This document shows positions 31,600 to 44,690 of a DNA stretch of 64,000 bases, piece by piece. The notes under the pieces were generated by a model. That model saw only the letters and a list, made by a program, of their open reading frames with translations, did not search any database and was not told where the DNA came from. Positions within the stretch are counted from its first letter, which is position 1. Every line of letters begins with the position of its first letter. The translations under genes were made by a program, and so were the position numbers. Origin of the DNA: Haliotis asinina (taxonomy: Eukaryota; Mollusca; Gastropoda; Lepetellida; Haliotidae); NCBI RefSeq assembly GCF_037392515.1, contig NC_090280.1:18974001-19038000 (forward strand), read 5' to 3'.

Positions 31600-31888
31600 A
31601 CTCGTCTCAGGCAATACCGGCATTTGACCAGTTGACCTTTTTGGAATAAGCTTTGGTAACTGAATACCGTGGCATCTACAATATGATGTCATAGGTCTTT
31701 CTGTCATATTTCACCTGTAACAACTGTGTATTCAACATCAGCGTCTGGCGGCAACAGTTAGTAAAATGTCATGGTGTTGACATTGATCTCGGTCTAGTGT
31801 ACCGAGTGTATTGCCTAATTGGCTGATAATAATGTGACCGGGGTTAAACTTGACATTGTCTTGATTCAGATGTGAAGCTTTTCTCCAA

Positions 31889-32110
31889 TTGCGAGGTCAA
31901 TCTCTGAACACAAAATACCTAGAATTCCCAGATTTCTTCATCTTTAAGAAGCTCTTGTCCACTACCAGCATAAGCGACTTTAAAGACCTTTCTGAATTAT
32001 CGAATCATATATTTAATGCATCTAAAAATAAGACATTGTTGCTATGTTATATCTGGCTATTGTGTAAGCTGCTGTATTGTATGTTATGTAAAATGTATTT
32101 AATGTATATA
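31889..32110 (+). pseudogene. Possible LINE C-terminal remnant
   Basis: The frame reads LEFPDFFIFKKLLSTTSISDFKDLSELSNHIFNASKNK before losing resemblance. The pattern is like the last residues of jockey/RTE-type LINE proteins. The match is from memory and weak. Confidence 0.3.
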
Positions 32111-32277
32111 TACGTCTATCTCATGTACCGCCGTTGGCGGTTTCCAGAGAAAGTTTGGATTGACAGTTGTCTTGTGTCAGAATATTGCCCTGAAGACTAT
32201 CATTCATATCGCATTGTCTTCAGTCTTTTTGTGTTAAAGATAAAACAATCAGCCTATGTAATTCAATTAAACTGTTG

Positions 32278-32380
32278 TCATATGGGTACAACCTGTGAAA
32301 CACATTTCTGGTGTTACCCGCCGTGATATTGTTGGAATATTTCTGAAAGCTACGTAAAACTAAACTCATTTACTCAGGAA
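32278..32380 (+). repeat. SINE family A, 3' part
   Basis: Contains 'catatgggtacaacctgtgaaa', 'tttctggtgttacccgccgtgatattg' and 'acgtaaaactaaactcattta'. Confidence 0.7.
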
Positions 32381-32964
32381 TAGTAAAATGAAAACGGTAC
32401 ATGTTATTTATGAAAAATCGGGGTATCATACTATCTGCCTATAAATCTATTTACTGCGTGCAAATTGGTGACCTGAATGTGGAAATGATCACGTTTTTGC
32501 TTATTGGCAACATTCAAGTTCACATAGATCACAAGTGATTCATGACACGTACGTTTAAGCCCGTAAATTAGCACTCACAGATGCTGGTTGTGTTCCCATG
32601 TAACAAGTTCATGAACACGACCTGTTGTTACGTACAAAAAGATTGACGAAAGAACATTTGAATTTCAGATGCATCTGGGGATATATTTAGACATGAATGT
32701 AACTGTTTGGAGTATAGGTTATGTATATAAAACTAAAACCGTTTGATGTTTCATATCCACTTACATTGACTCAAATAATATATCTCTTTTTGTGAATCTA
32801 GCTTAAAGATGTCGTAACAGGTCAGATGATGAACTCAGGGGTCGGTGACATATTAATTGCGCATCATTATATCCTTTGGAGAAGATCGCTGCTTATAATA
32901 TCAATCACTGCATTGTCTGGACCGATATTCCTTTGATCATAGCAAGTCTTCATGCAGAAGGTCG
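32381..32964. other. Intergenic stretch, nothing recognised
   Basis: AT-rich, no exon or repeat that I can name. Confidence 0.35.
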
Positions 32965-33135
32965 TTTGTGTGTTGTGTAACGCCGCAGTCATATTGAGAC
33001 TGCATGGCGGCGGCTCGTAATGATCGAGTCTAGACCAGACAATCCAGTGATCAACATCATGAGCATCTATCTTCATAACTGGAATACGATGACATGTGTC
33101 CACCATGTCAGCGAGCCCGACCACCCGATCCTACT
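32965..33135 (-). repeat. SINE family B copy, antisense
   Basis: Contains 'gtaacgccgcagtcatattg', 'gaccagacaatccagtgatcaacatcatgagcat' and 'cagcgagcccgaccacccgatcct'. Well preserved. Confidence 0.75.
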
Positions 33136-33600
33136 GGATGAAACAAGGTAGCAAATTGGACATGATTCGACCAAATCCGGAGGTCTGCAAGCCCAAGACA
33201 ATGTCTGGGAGGGGAGGGAATGGCTTCGGGGTCTTAGGTTATTTTGTCCTGGACTCATATGTCCCCTGTTCAGTAGACAATATTGTAAACTCAATTGGAT
33301 ACAATGAGTAAACTATACTACTCGAGGCATGGGCTATTTTTGGTTCAGCACTGTCACATTTTGCACAGAAACAAACATGAAAAGTCGCCATGGTCCGTGA
33401 ACACATTTCCTCATGAGTCCCAGTTGGAGACATCATATGTTAATCGAGACAGCGTTGATCAAGCGGGAATAGTGTGTGGAAATGACCTGGGTGAAGTATA
33501 CGTACCATTTGCCGTTTTAAATTCCAGAAATCGTTAGAGTGACAGAAGTACGAAAATACCTTCTCAGTGTAAACGACTATACAATTGGATAGTGTGAATG
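33136..33600. other. Intergenic stretch, possibly a decayed transposase
   Basis: Words such as 'tgtctgggaggggagggaatggcttcgg' faintly recall the GGGSVMVWG segment of Tc1-type transposases, but the frames are shattered. Not supportable as more. Confidence 0.2.
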
Positions 33601-33619
33601 ACAATCATACGTACAGATA

Positions 33620-33783
33620 CAGATTTTCACACACACATATACACACATACATGCACGCGCGCACACACACACGCGCATGCATGCACGCAAGCATGCACTC
33701 ATGCACAGATGTACACATATATAGATAATTACAATCACATGCAATATAAATTCCTAAATATAATCGCATTACAACGGATACCT

Positions 33784-33842
<59 letters not shown>

Positions 33843-33867
33843 ACATACACACACACATACACACACA

Positions 33868-33920
<53 letters not shown>
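33620..33920. repeat. (CA)n and (GA)n microsatellites
   Basis: Degenerate CA/GC words at 33630-33715, (AC)n at 33786-33886 and (AG)n at 33887-33920. Confidence 0.95.
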
Positions 33921-33921
<1 letters not shown>

Positions 33922-34284
33922 AAATATACATCTGTGCCTTAACACATACACATACGCACACAGTATTGCATAAGGCTAAAACAGTATTATTTTATCAATT
34001 CTATATAGCTTACCCAAACAACTACATTAGTGTTAAATCTTACCAGATGACTTCGCCCTTTAGCTGGGCTTAACGTCAGACTGTATTAAAAGACCACAGT
34101 TTGAATTCAAAATGAAACCAGCAGACACAAGAAAAACGCTGGATAAGAATGTACCATTGTCTAAGAAAATATCCTAACCCACAGACACTGACAAAATAAG
34201 TAAAGGTTATTATCCCTGACAAGTTTTATACAGTCAACGCCAACAGGCTGGAATATGCGTAACCGGTGTCGCACCTGTTCCTAG

Positions 34285-34517
34285 GTGCAGGTCAAGTTGT
34301 GGGACACAAAGCACGCGGTCACGACGCCGCAGAGCTTACACTGACATGTTACTTCATCCGTGACACTGTTCTTGCAAACAAGTGCGACCACTTCACTAGC
34401 CGGAGGATGTCAGTCGGTCCCCTGTTACAAAAACACCCTGTATATAATAAGTTATTCTTTATAGTGGAAAAAACAGAAAGAGAAGACAACATTTATGCGG
34501 TTATTTCAAGATTTTGA
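34285..34517 (+). CDS. Candidate Ig-like exon, isolated
   Basis: A phase 1 acceptor ('cctgttcctag') opens 77 codons containing AAELTLTCYF, which looks like an Ig B strand with its cysteine. No F-strand YxC motif follows, no donor is evident, and the frame ends in TGA. It could be a fragment of the Ig family seen at 1-20 kb, a terminal exon, or chance. Confidence 0.22.
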
Positions 34518-34979
34518 TCTCCATGCATATTAGAGACGACATCACGTTTTAGTCATCAGCTAAACGCTAGTGTCAAATGAGTAACTGGAACACAGTTTAG
34601 TTCATCATGAAGGATTTTATGTATAGATTGGAAAGCTCAATCACGTCCTCTTTGATCAGGGGAAAGTCAGTTGTATATGACAACAAGTACCCAGAAAGTT
34701 CACTTGGCCCAACACTGACCAGGCCTATCCACTGTTCGTCCCGATCTGCATCTGTGTATCCACACTCAACTTCGGCGTGAGTCAGGGGGTCATCATATAT
34801 CAACTTACACTGATGGCACAGGCCTGCTTCACAGAAGAAAAAAATATTTTGTTTAAGTGTCACGTGCTGTGGTATAAAATATATATACATATTACCATAT
34901 ATCAAAAACAGCACACGGCCAGTTGGCCTATGAGACACTGGATCAAACATACATTACATACATTACATACCTACCGTAC

Positions 34980-34998
34980 ATACACATACACACACACA

Positions 34999-35096
<98 letters not shown>
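34980..35096. repeat. (CA)n microsatellite
   Basis: About 55 CA units with two 'ta' interruptions near the start. Confidence 0.97.
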
Positions 35097-35097
<1 letters not shown>

Positions 35098-35464
35098 CCC
35101 AACCCAACTTGCAGCACACGCGCACGCAAACACACGCTAACGACTGGCATAAAGTTTACGGCGCATGTACATTTTGTAAACAAGGGTGGCTAGGAATTTA
35201 TTTACACAGGGAGTATTGATTAAGCAACAAGTCTGTTGCAGTGGAGAGAGATTCGGGAAGTAGGTCTCTCGCATAGAGACCTTCAGATAGGTCTCTCGCT
35301 GTAGGAAATGCTTTGATGACAAAGCTAGCTTGCAGTCTGAGTGATGCATCAAGCAATGACGCTTTCCATGCAGGATGGACTTCAAGCTGGAGATGTATCC
35401 GCTGTTCGATTGTGTCACACAATATTCTCTGACTGACGTCCTCGCTATTCATATATTGTTATAT

Positions 35465-35570
35465 TTGGGGTGGTAGGGTATCCATGTGGTCTAAGCGGTC
35501 GCTCGTCATGCGAGACCCGGCTTCGATTCCTAATATGGGTGCAACTTTACGTCTGTTCATTAGGAATGAA
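35465..35570 (+). repeat. tRNA-headed SINE, related to family A
   Basis: Contains 'gggtggtagggtatccatgtggtctaagcggtcgctcg', 'gagacccggcttcgattcc' and 'aatatgggtgcaac'. The usual 3' body is not seen. Confidence 0.5.
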
Positions 35571-36973
35571 TATGGTCAAGAAGACTTTTCTTTACGGTCA
35601 GCAGTGCTGCTATGATGACATACAATCAAATTTAACTCCAGTTATTATCCCAAACTGGCTTCCTCCCACAGAGTGAGATCAGGTGATATCTACACACGAT
35701 ATCTACACTGTATTATGGTATTACATCACCAGTTAATGACCTCACCATTTCTTGACATCAGTAAAAATACAGCTGACGCAAAGTTGAGAGCACACAATAA
35801 TATGACGTCATAAAGACGAATGCTCTGACCTCACAGCGACTACTGCTCAAGAGGCCTATTGGCTCTTTTGTTCAGATAAAGTCATGATAAAACTGGATGA
35901 TAAAATCGACAAGCATCGGATATTTGTCAAACTTTAATCAACTCGTACTGACATATTTGATATTAGAAGACACTTGGATGAGATTATCAATAAATCAGTT
36001 GTCATGTTAGCCCCACAAACAGTTCATGTAGATATGTCTTATGGGATTCTACGTTGAACAAAATGTGTTTATGCATAAAGATAACAACAAATAATGCATA
36101 TGTACTGATATATTAAAGTATACCTGCACCATAAGATAACAATATGAAACAAAATTACAACACTGTACAGAGAAAAATGATCTGTATTATTGATTTGACT
36201 GAGTGAAAATAAGAAAGGTCAGTCCACATCAAGGAAACGTATAACGCTTGGTAAAAAATACATGTGAGATTTGCCAGGAATGTTCATCTGATCATTGTGA
36301 GGGAAAACTATATGCAGATACTGCAAGACAGTGAAATGTAAACCATGTGGTGCTTAAAACACTAAGCAATGTCATTATGGAGATTGCAATGCAATATGAA
36401 TACATTTTAATTGATATGATAGAACTGAAGTTGTCAAGTACCCTTGAATAAATTTCTTGAAATACATGAGCCGTGCGAATAACATTAATACAATGGATAA
36501 CAACTTCTTTCTATTCTGTATCACACTTCCCAATATACACAAGCCAACGAAATACACGAGTTTCATTGAATATCTTTATATTCGGGATAAGGTACTAGGT
36601 ACTAGCTACCCACCTACTGAATAATAGTCTGTTAGCCCTACTTTTGTTACACCTGTTCGTCAAATATCTTCCAAATAACAACAGCTCACGGCAAATCATT
36701 AACGAATATCTTAATGAGGCCCTTTGACGTAAAAAGAAAACAAAAACAGTTTTAAGTTTGTCGGTCGCTCGGGGAAAAGAGTTTCTGAAGTAACTATCAT
36801 TACATTGTTTTGTCAAGATACGGGGTATAGTCGTTTCTTGAGCTCAAATGTCTGAACATATCCGTTCAAGGATATGCTCCTAGTTCAACCTGACGTTTAG
36901 ACAGGCTTGACATAAAAACGAATATAAAGAAAAACTGAAACGATTATGAACAGCTCTATGTTAGACAGACACG
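35571..36973. other. Intergenic stretch 3' of the P450 gene
   Basis: AT-rich with no gene recognised. An ATTAAA-type signal on the minus strand near 36404 is a possible P450 polyadenylation site. Confidence 0.35.
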
Positions 36974-38515
36974 TTAGATCCTATGTTGAATCTCAACTTG
37001 GTAAGGAAGAGGTTTCATGTTCAACCCAAATTTACAATCCATTGTGTATTCTTTCACATCTTTAGGCTTGACGAAGGTACATTTTTGTAGGAACCCTGAA
37101 ATGACCAAGAAGAGCTCTATCCTTGCTAGGAATTCCCCCATGCATTTTCGACGTCCTGCTGAGAACGGGAGGTACATATCCAGGAGATTAGTGTCGATCT
37201 GACCATCTTCCTTCAGGAACCGCTCTGGTCGGAACACATCAGGGTCTCCCCAGACCTCTGGATCGTGACTAAGTGAAAAGAGATTGAGAAAAACCAGAGT
37301 ATCCTTATTGATGATGTAACCAGACAGTTCAACATCCTCAGTCGTTGCATGGGGTAGAGACAGTGGTGTGAGGTTGATGATTCTTAGAATTTCATGAATG
37401 GTTGCTTCGGTGTACACCATATTACGTCTATCAGCCAGTGTTGGGTGTCTGGACATACCTACAACATTGTCAATTTCATTCTGTATTTTCTTTTGGACTC
37501 GTGGCGTCTTCGCAAGAAGGAGGATTGTCCACATAGTCGTAGTAGCTACTGTATCGAACCCAGCAGCAAACAGATCTCCGATCGTGTCCTGAATCCTTTC
37601 TTCGCTCATGCCATTTGTCTTGTCCGTTTCTGTTATCCTTTTAGACTCTTTGATAAGACTGTCTGTGACATCCCGAAGATGATCAGTAGAGAATGTTTCC
37701 AGGTGATCCTGAATCCTCTTTCTGCGGATGAGATGACCCCTCGAGAGAAGATCCTTGAACTCATTTACCCTTTTCTTCATGAAGTGCCTCAGCCATGGGA
37801 AAATATCAACTGGATTCCCAGCAGTAACAAACGTAGAGAAGTCCTGGGTGTGTAGAATGTACTCGCAGAAGTCCTTGTCTGCTCTGACATTGCCTTTTCT
37901 TCCGTAACATATCTGATATATCACACTGCCCATTGCAATGTAAATATGATCGTTTGGGTCAAAGGCCTGGCCATTGTAGCCACTGAACTCCTCCAAAATA
38001 TTACTAACCTCCTCGCATATAATTTCCTCAACAGGATTTTGTCTTGCATTAGCGAACGCCTGGAAGGATTTATGTGCTATACGCCTGTGCAGTTTCCAGG
38101 ACATGTCGAATTTTCCAAAAGATAAACTTTTGCCATTTTGAACGGATACTGACGAAAAGAACTGAGGTCGACCTGAGAAAGCATCACCCTTGGTACAAAG
38201 TGCCTCTTTGATGAGCTTCCCGTGAATCACTACTGTTGGCCATGCTCCAAACTGTAACTTGATGATATCTCCATAGATATTTCTCATCTTCATAAAAGTC
38301 TGATATGGCGTTTTACCGAGAAAAGGCATATGACCTAAAATGGGCAGTCCCCAGGGCCCAGGAGGAGATTTGGTCCCGTACAATATCCTGTGTAGGATGG
38401 TCAGTACAGACGCTGATGCCAAGAAGACAAATCCTGCCTTCCCAAGGATGTTTGTGTCTTGAACATACTTGTAAATGTCCCGGTAGTACATTTGAAGAAC
38501 CGCTAGGGTTGACAT
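36974..38515 (-). CDS. Cytochrome P450, clan 2 type (microsomal monooxygenase)
   Basis: The 513-residue frame has all P450 landmarks. These are a membrane anchor at about 25-46, the PPGP hinge at 51-54, the I-helix AAGFDTVATT from 317, ExxR as EILR at 375-378, PERF near 430, and the heme loop FSAGRRKCMG from 451 with the axial Cys at 458. Length is normal, so it should be functional: an endoplasmic-reticulum oxygenase using P450 reductase. The overall style (WGLPILGHMP, SWKLHRRIAHKSF) is closest to vertebrate CYP1/CYP2/CYP17. Substrate cannot be told. I start at the ATG at 38515, because 'tctactttcag' directly before it is a good acceptor for a 5' untranslated intron. There are no introns within the coding region. 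Confidence 0.93.
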   Translation of the reverse strand: MSTLAVLQMYYRDIYKYVQDTNILGKAGFVFLASASVLTILHRILYGTKSPPGPWGLPILGHMPFLGKTPYQTFMKMRNIYGDIIKLQFGAWPTVVIHGKLIKEALCTKGDAFSGRPQFFSSVSVQNGKSLSFGKFDMSWKLHRRIAHKSFQAFANARQNPVEEIICEEVSNILEEFSGYNGQAFDPNDHIYIAMGSVIYQICYGRKGNVRADKDFCEYILHTQDFSTFVTAGNPVDIFPWLRHFMKKRVNEFKDLLSRGHLIRRKRIQDHLETFSTDHLRDVTDSLIKESKRITETDKTNGMSEERIQDTIGDLFAAGFDTVATTTMWTILLLAKTPRVQKKIQNEIDNVVGMSRHPTLADRRNMVYTEATIHEILRIINLTPLSLPHATTEDVELSGYIINKDTLVFLNLFSLSHDPEVWGDPDVFRPERFLKEDGQIDTNLLDMYLPFSAGRRKCMGEFLARIELFLVISGFLQKCTFVKPKDVKEYTMDCKFGLNMKPLPYQVEIQHRI

Positions 38516-39174
38516 CCTGAAAGTAGACAATGATTCAACGTAACGATTGGATGCTAAACGTCGATCCTCAATCCGATTCCTTTTAATGACGTATTATTAG
38601 TCACATCCAGTGACTTCCTGTTGTTCACCACACGAAAGCATATACAAATTTCGTTTTAAATTTGACATGTCCTAAAGTCCGCAATGTAACAAATAGTTTC
38701 TGAACACTTTCTCGACGCACACGTGGGATGGACTGGTTGCCCGGTCTAGCTTCAGGCAAAGGTCCAAAACTATCAATGACGAATCTGCAGAAATGTGGCT
38801 TTAATGTTTGAATGTTTTTCAAACGGGCAGCTGGAATACTTTGATTAGATTTTGAAACCACCTGCGAAATTCAGCCACATGATCCTGCAGCATATTCCGA
38901 AATAAATGGGTCAGAATGTTGTCACAAGTTTTGTTCACAACTCAGTTTAGTTTAAATTATAGACCAGATGTGAGTAATAGTAATTAAGCAATCGATGCAT
39001 CAATTTTATTGCATAAAGTGCGGCTGCGTTGCAAACTGTGAAGTTATAGTAGGAGTCTTGCGACTAAACGCACGACAAAACTAGGACGTTGATCACACGA
39101 AAGTAGTTGATATGGAAATCCAAGTTTCATACAGATGACATGGGGCCTCAGTAGTCAGACGAGTTTTAGAAGCA
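38516..39174. other. Upstream region of the P450 gene
   Basis: Position 38516 follows a likely splice acceptor on the minus strand, so a non-coding first exon should lie further right. I could not place it. Confidence 0.4.
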
Positions 39175-39315
39175 GTCTGAGTGAGTTAATATACCCAATA
39201 TTTCAGCAATGTCACAGCGGAGGACACCAGACAAAAATGGTCATCACACATTATAGCCACGTGGGGAATGGAACCCTGGTCTACGTCGTGACGAACTACG
39301 TGATTACCCCACAAC
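39175..39315 (-). repeat. SINE family A copy, antisense, degraded
   Basis: Contains 'gagtgagttaatatacc', 'tttcagcaatgtcacagcgg', 'ggacaccagacaaaaatgg' and 'gtgacgaactacgtgattacccc'. Confidence 0.55.
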
Positions 39316-42300
39316 CCCTTTCAAGCATATTGAGTATGATGTTTTGTCACAAACTCTGGGCTGCAAAGAACTACACATGGGTATAATTTCGAGACGCTGG
39401 TCTTAGAAAACGTTACAGCCCAACTTGTGGTACCAAGGGGTTTCATGCGAGTTCATCTGCTGTTTATCTTGGTAGAACAAAGGCAAATGGTATTTTGTAA
39501 GTTCCGCTTATACTGGGCAGGGACGTACACAGATTTACAGGAATACTTTTGTTCTTTTCATGTGTGCCAGGTATTGGGAAATCAGTATTGAATCTCCTTA
39601 CCACTATACAAAATAGCGTCAATTGTGGGCGGAATGTTCTCCAAGATCATTATTCACGCGGTAGATCCATTACCTGAGCATACTGAGGGTAATAAATTCT
39701 AGTTAATCGGTTTAATCTGGTGACCCAATAGACAGGCCATTATTCGTGTGATAGGTCCGTGATCTGAGCAAGCTCTATATGACTATAAAATGCGTTAATA
39801 CCTGGTTCCCCGAGGCTACCCTGTGAAGTGTTTGTTGTGACAAAGTTTCTCACGAAGAACATTGATGGACTACCCAGTCATGTTCAGTCTGATTAGAGAT
39901 CCAATTTCATGTCTAGACTAATCTACAATATTTTGAGGATGCATCCAGTAAGGTCTAGTATTTGTCAACATGAGTCTCAAGAAAAACTTTTTAACGTCTT
40001 CATCAGAGTTTGAAAAGTTAGTTACGGTGGAACTGTTGAAAGCTCGAGAAACTTGAACATTGAAACTGCGATGTCCACTGCCAACCAAGCATGCTACACC
40101 CGAATCAGTAGGTTTTGGTCCTCGTTCAGTTTGTTTGTAGAGAATTTATTAGATTATTGTAGCTATTTAGACTAAAAACAATGCATGCTGGAATATCTAC
40201 ATTGTGTGAAATCTATACTTATTATTTTTCTATGATTTAAATTCTGACTTGATGGACGCAAATAAGAATGAGTCCACTCGCGCGGCATTCGAAAATAAAT
40301 CAACACCGGCATGTAAATTTAATGTAAATGTGAATAGCTAACTACACAACAGGATATTTATATAGCGCACATATCTACGCAACTAGTGCTTGCTCATTGA
40401 GCTGGTTATTTTCCCTATATCATTGGACGTCAGTCTCAACGGCACATTATACTATTAATCTCAACTCCCTTGGGAGTATGCAACTCTTGCTGCCTCCAGG
40501 TGCCCCGAGTTTATTGAGGCTTTCTCATCCTATCGAGGTACATACTCACAGTTGGGTGAAACTGGGACACAATCACAATGCTTTGTCCAAGTACCCGCAA
40601 ATAGGTGTTTGCACGTATTCATGTGGCCACAATTTGGTCATATACTAGCGGATTTGTCGGTTCCTTTAAGTGCACGGTGTTGTGAAAAAACTGAAAGAGT
40701 CTGCACACAAGAATTTTTGTCACCGGTCACAAATTCCATTGATCCCGACACCTCAACCTCACTGGATCAAAAGTCTGGGGATTTAGCCAATTCGCCCACC
40801 GCGCCAAATAAAGATGAGTTCATGAAATGCAAAAGAGTTGTTCTGTCGTTTCAAATGTCAAGCTACAAAACAAATGTAACCACTAACCTGTCACTCTTGA
40901 AATAATAATGGTTTTCGTTCCAGACGTCTCGAAATGATACATTGCATGACGTTAGGTTGACGGAACATGACATTTGCCTTTTCGAATTGTGCAGTTTTAT
41001 GTGCTTACACAGCAATGAGTCTGAGCATTAGCGTGTATAACATAGGATATGTGTGTACAATGTGCACCTATTGTATCTTAATAGATAATATTGCAATGCA
41101 TATACGATCATCTCAACATATTGCAATTTGATATATTTGGACATACGCACCATTCTAAACCAGAGGTACTATAGTATCCGATATGTATGGTATTATTTCA
41201 CATACAACATTGCAAATACAACATTGCATAACTCTGCTGTCATATTTACAATAATTATTCGCGAGATATACAGCCCATCAGTTTTTTACTCACCTAAATG
41301 CTGTTGATACATATGGTTACATCGAAGATGAATTTCCTCACAAACGTAGAGGACATGCAGATGAACTACGTGAGGACTATGCATGAAATTGATGAAAAAC
41401 AATGGCAAATATCATGCATGTGAACAGCTCTATTTTGGTTTAAACATTCGTTAAAAATTCTCCAATTTCGTTGAGTTTCATCATTTACTGAACTCACGAA
41501 AATGATCTTGTCAGTGTTATGAATTTGGTTCACAGTACTTCAGCTCATTTGTAAACAGTACCTTTAACAGTATTGAATATTTTGCAAAATCTAGTTTAGA
41601 ACGGTTCGGTCTGAAGTAAGTCGTTATATTTACACTAAACGTTTGCTAGGTGGTATATATGTATGTTAAGGAAAATACGTTTTTTCACCTCTTGCACACT
41701 GAGCCAAATTCGACCAGCTTGTGCACTCTCGGTTTTATTCATATACATCATCATGCTAGCCTAACGAGTTGCTAGTGTTATATTTTGTAAACATTTTACA
41801 ATTATGAAATCATTAGGAACATGCACATGATTATGGACTTTTCCCCAAGTCACAGTGCCGATGTTTTTTCATAAATGAAACGAATTTCAGAATGTTAACC
41901 TTTGACCAATCGATGGAGCAAAATTTGATACTTGAAAGAATTTAGAGGGTCATTATTCAAATTAGTAGTGAATTATGTAGAAGTAGGAAGAAGTATTCCT
42001 TTCATTTTAGTACTTGAACACTCACAGTGCACTCACAGTAATCAAAAACCAGAAAGAAAACACGAGTTAACATATCTGTCAACAAAAGCACGAACATACA
42101 TCGTACTATATCCAGTTTACATCGTATAATTTATAACACTGTGTACTAGTCGCGTCCTACGACAAGCATGGAATTAATGTTAGACGAACATGCACACTAC
42201 ACGTTGTATGCATAATGAATTTTCTTTTAAATGTTCATCACTTCGTGATAAAGAACAGCCGAAATGTTTGTTCCATACATCATGTCACACAGTTAAGTCA

Positions 42301-43237
42301 GTAATACACATCAGCAGTAGACTATACATGACACGTAATCATTTCAGTTATGAAACTCTCGTTACCTAAGCATAACACATACTGACCTTGCGTTCCGCTT
42401 CAATTTTCCCTTGCAGTTCAAGAGGACAAAAGGTTCTGGCCAAGCCTTCTAAAAATTAAATCCGAAGAAAAATTAACTCTTAAAATGGTCTGATTTGTTG
42501 GTCATATTCTGATTAACATGTTATTGTCTGAAAACTGCACTATTGAATGAGCTACAGCTAAATACGATGTCGTGCCGGGTGCATAATTAGACGTGTGCTG
42601 TGCATCAATATACTTAATTACACCACTAGGGCAAGTTATGTCAGTTGTTTCGGCAAGTGGTTACTTAGCATAACTTTCAACATACCCCTCTGGTCAGGGA
42701 CGCATCCTAATATCTCCCTGCGGAGTTATTTGAGATCACGTTTGTACGCAATTCAACCCCCTGAATGTGGTTTTCAAATTTTATAATCATTAATGTTCTG
42801 TGTTCTAAACTTTCGCACCACAATCAAAGGGTTAATAAGAATGTGTTTTAAGGGTAGATATCTTCCCTTAGGATATTAATACATCGGTAAGTTTCATAAA
42901 GTTTATTCAAATAACTACCGCAGTTAGGGTGATTAACCTATACGTAACCTGGAGCCGTCCGTGGTGGGCTAGCTGTCTCTAAGGCGTCAGGCTAGTAATC
43001 CAGGGAGCTTACGAAACCGGGACCTAACCCACCTTTGGCGGGGTGTAAAAACCGTGGTATCAAATTTGTGTGCAGACTCTTTCAGTGTTGTCACAGTACA
43101 GTACAGTACAGTACACAACAGTGTACAGTGTACAGTACACAACCATAAGCATATACAACCCACATTTGCCGTAGGTAGATGACAGATGGTTGCCACATAT
43201 ATACATACAAAAACTCGGTTGCGGTACAATAAACTTG
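39316..43237. other. Long stretch without recognised genes
   Basis: Mostly AT-rich sequence. At 40365-40720 there is a degraded dispersed repeat: 'tatttatatagcgcacatatctacgc' and 'actgaaagagtctgcacacaa', the latter also antisense near 43065-43090. A tRNA-like stretch is at about 42955-43045. No exon with convincing signals was found. Confidence 0.35.
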
Positions 43238-43401
43238 GACAAAGTACTCTGTTAATATGTCCCAATCCACTCCGCCGAGACAAAGTACTCTGATTATATG
43301 TCCCAGTCTACCACGTCGAGATAAAGTACTCTGATTATATGTCCCAGTCCACCCCGTCGAGACAAAGTACTCTGATTATATGTCCCAATCCACCCCGCGG
43401 A
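43238..43401. repeat. 41-bp tandem repeat, four copies
   Basis: Four units close to 'gacaaagtactctgattatatgtcccagtccaccccgtcga', head to tail, with a few substitutions each. Confidence 0.95.
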
Positions 43402-44690
43402 GAATGGGTACCTCGTAAGGATGGGAAAGCCACATGAACTCGGTGCGACTAGTGACTGAAAGAGTTGAGAATCATAATGAAAAGTGCCGCTAAAACTGAC
43501 ATAATGTGATCGAGGGGAAAAAAACGCCTGTCAACAGCAAGGATTATCAGATGAACTTACCCCAAAACACAACTTGTTCTCTTACACGGAGTTCAGACTG
43601 TGATGTGTATTCCACATAGACGTCTATGATGAGGAAACAACGCAGTACCCAAGAACGTCACTTTTACACTATAAAACTCTACTGAACAGGGAAAATCCCT
43701 GACATGAAAGTCATTCTTGTCAAGTACAATTTCAGTTGGTGGAGGTCTCAGAACACAGCCAATAGGAAGAGCAGTTTCATGTTCCATTATATGACCGTAT
43801 GTTCTTTGACCGAGATACTTCAAATCGTAGAAGTATACTCATTGGTTTGCTGACGGTTTGCTGTTTTCAGAAAGAGACGAGTGGTGGGGAATGGAAAGCA
43901 CCATGTTCCCCATACATCAACACAACCACCTCTTACACTTACTCATATATATGCATATCTTTTACCAAAGTCAAATTTGTTCTCATCAGTATGTGTCTGA
44001 AACTGCCAACGTGACGTTAAGTAATTACTCACTCACATCATACAAGTAAATATGGAATTAGGCTCTGGGCTAAATCCCACAGTTTTATCGAAGTGCGTCA
44101 ACATACTCAGTGAATACAGTGAGGCTGTTATTATTAACTCTGTTATTTATAAAGCCTATTAAAAACTTTCCTTTTGACTTCGGAATTAACATTTCAGAAG
44201 CCTTCGAATGAAAAATTCTTCAGAAGTGAATCACAAAGGTTGCGAGGTATATTTTGACCATTCCGAATACAGACAGCAGCTATTGTGCCATGGCTGTGGA
44301 ATGTTTGTGTCACATTACTGACACCGAAATCGGTTAGTTACGTCCATGTACGGATCCAACATGGGCAAAAGTGATTGAATGTGTTGCAGTAGTGACGGAA
44401 CTGAATGGCATTGGTAAACCTGTAGCTGCGATAATTAATATAGCTTCTAAAAACACAGCGAAGCTCCATTAAGCCTTACCAAACATTTACCAGAATAACA
44501 CTGAGAGAGCTTTGAAGCGTAAAGACAAGGGTTGTTTGCACAAGTATGGTACAGTCTCCACCTAAAAAGACTTGCTGAATTATGTAGCACATTTGGCATC
44601 CATGCATTAAATGGTACATTAGGTAATGCTTTATATGATCAATTTATATGCTTTACGTAAAACGGTTGCATTTTGTTGACTTCACCTTAG
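43402..44690. other. Stretch without recognised genes
   Basis: Short frames on both strands (for example minus 43593-43823 and plus 43799-44049) have exon-like borders but no domain I recognise. Confidence 0.3.

Noticed and set aside
34597..34950. Minus-strand frame resembling a protein C-terminus (DRDEQWIGLVSVGPSELSGY)
   Set aside because: No recognised family, ambiguous acceptors and a strong donor within the frame. Too little support for a feature.
43593..43823. Minus-strand frame with a protein-like look (RDFPCSVEFYSVKVTFLG)
   Set aside because: No domain, no matching partner exon and no supporting splice context.
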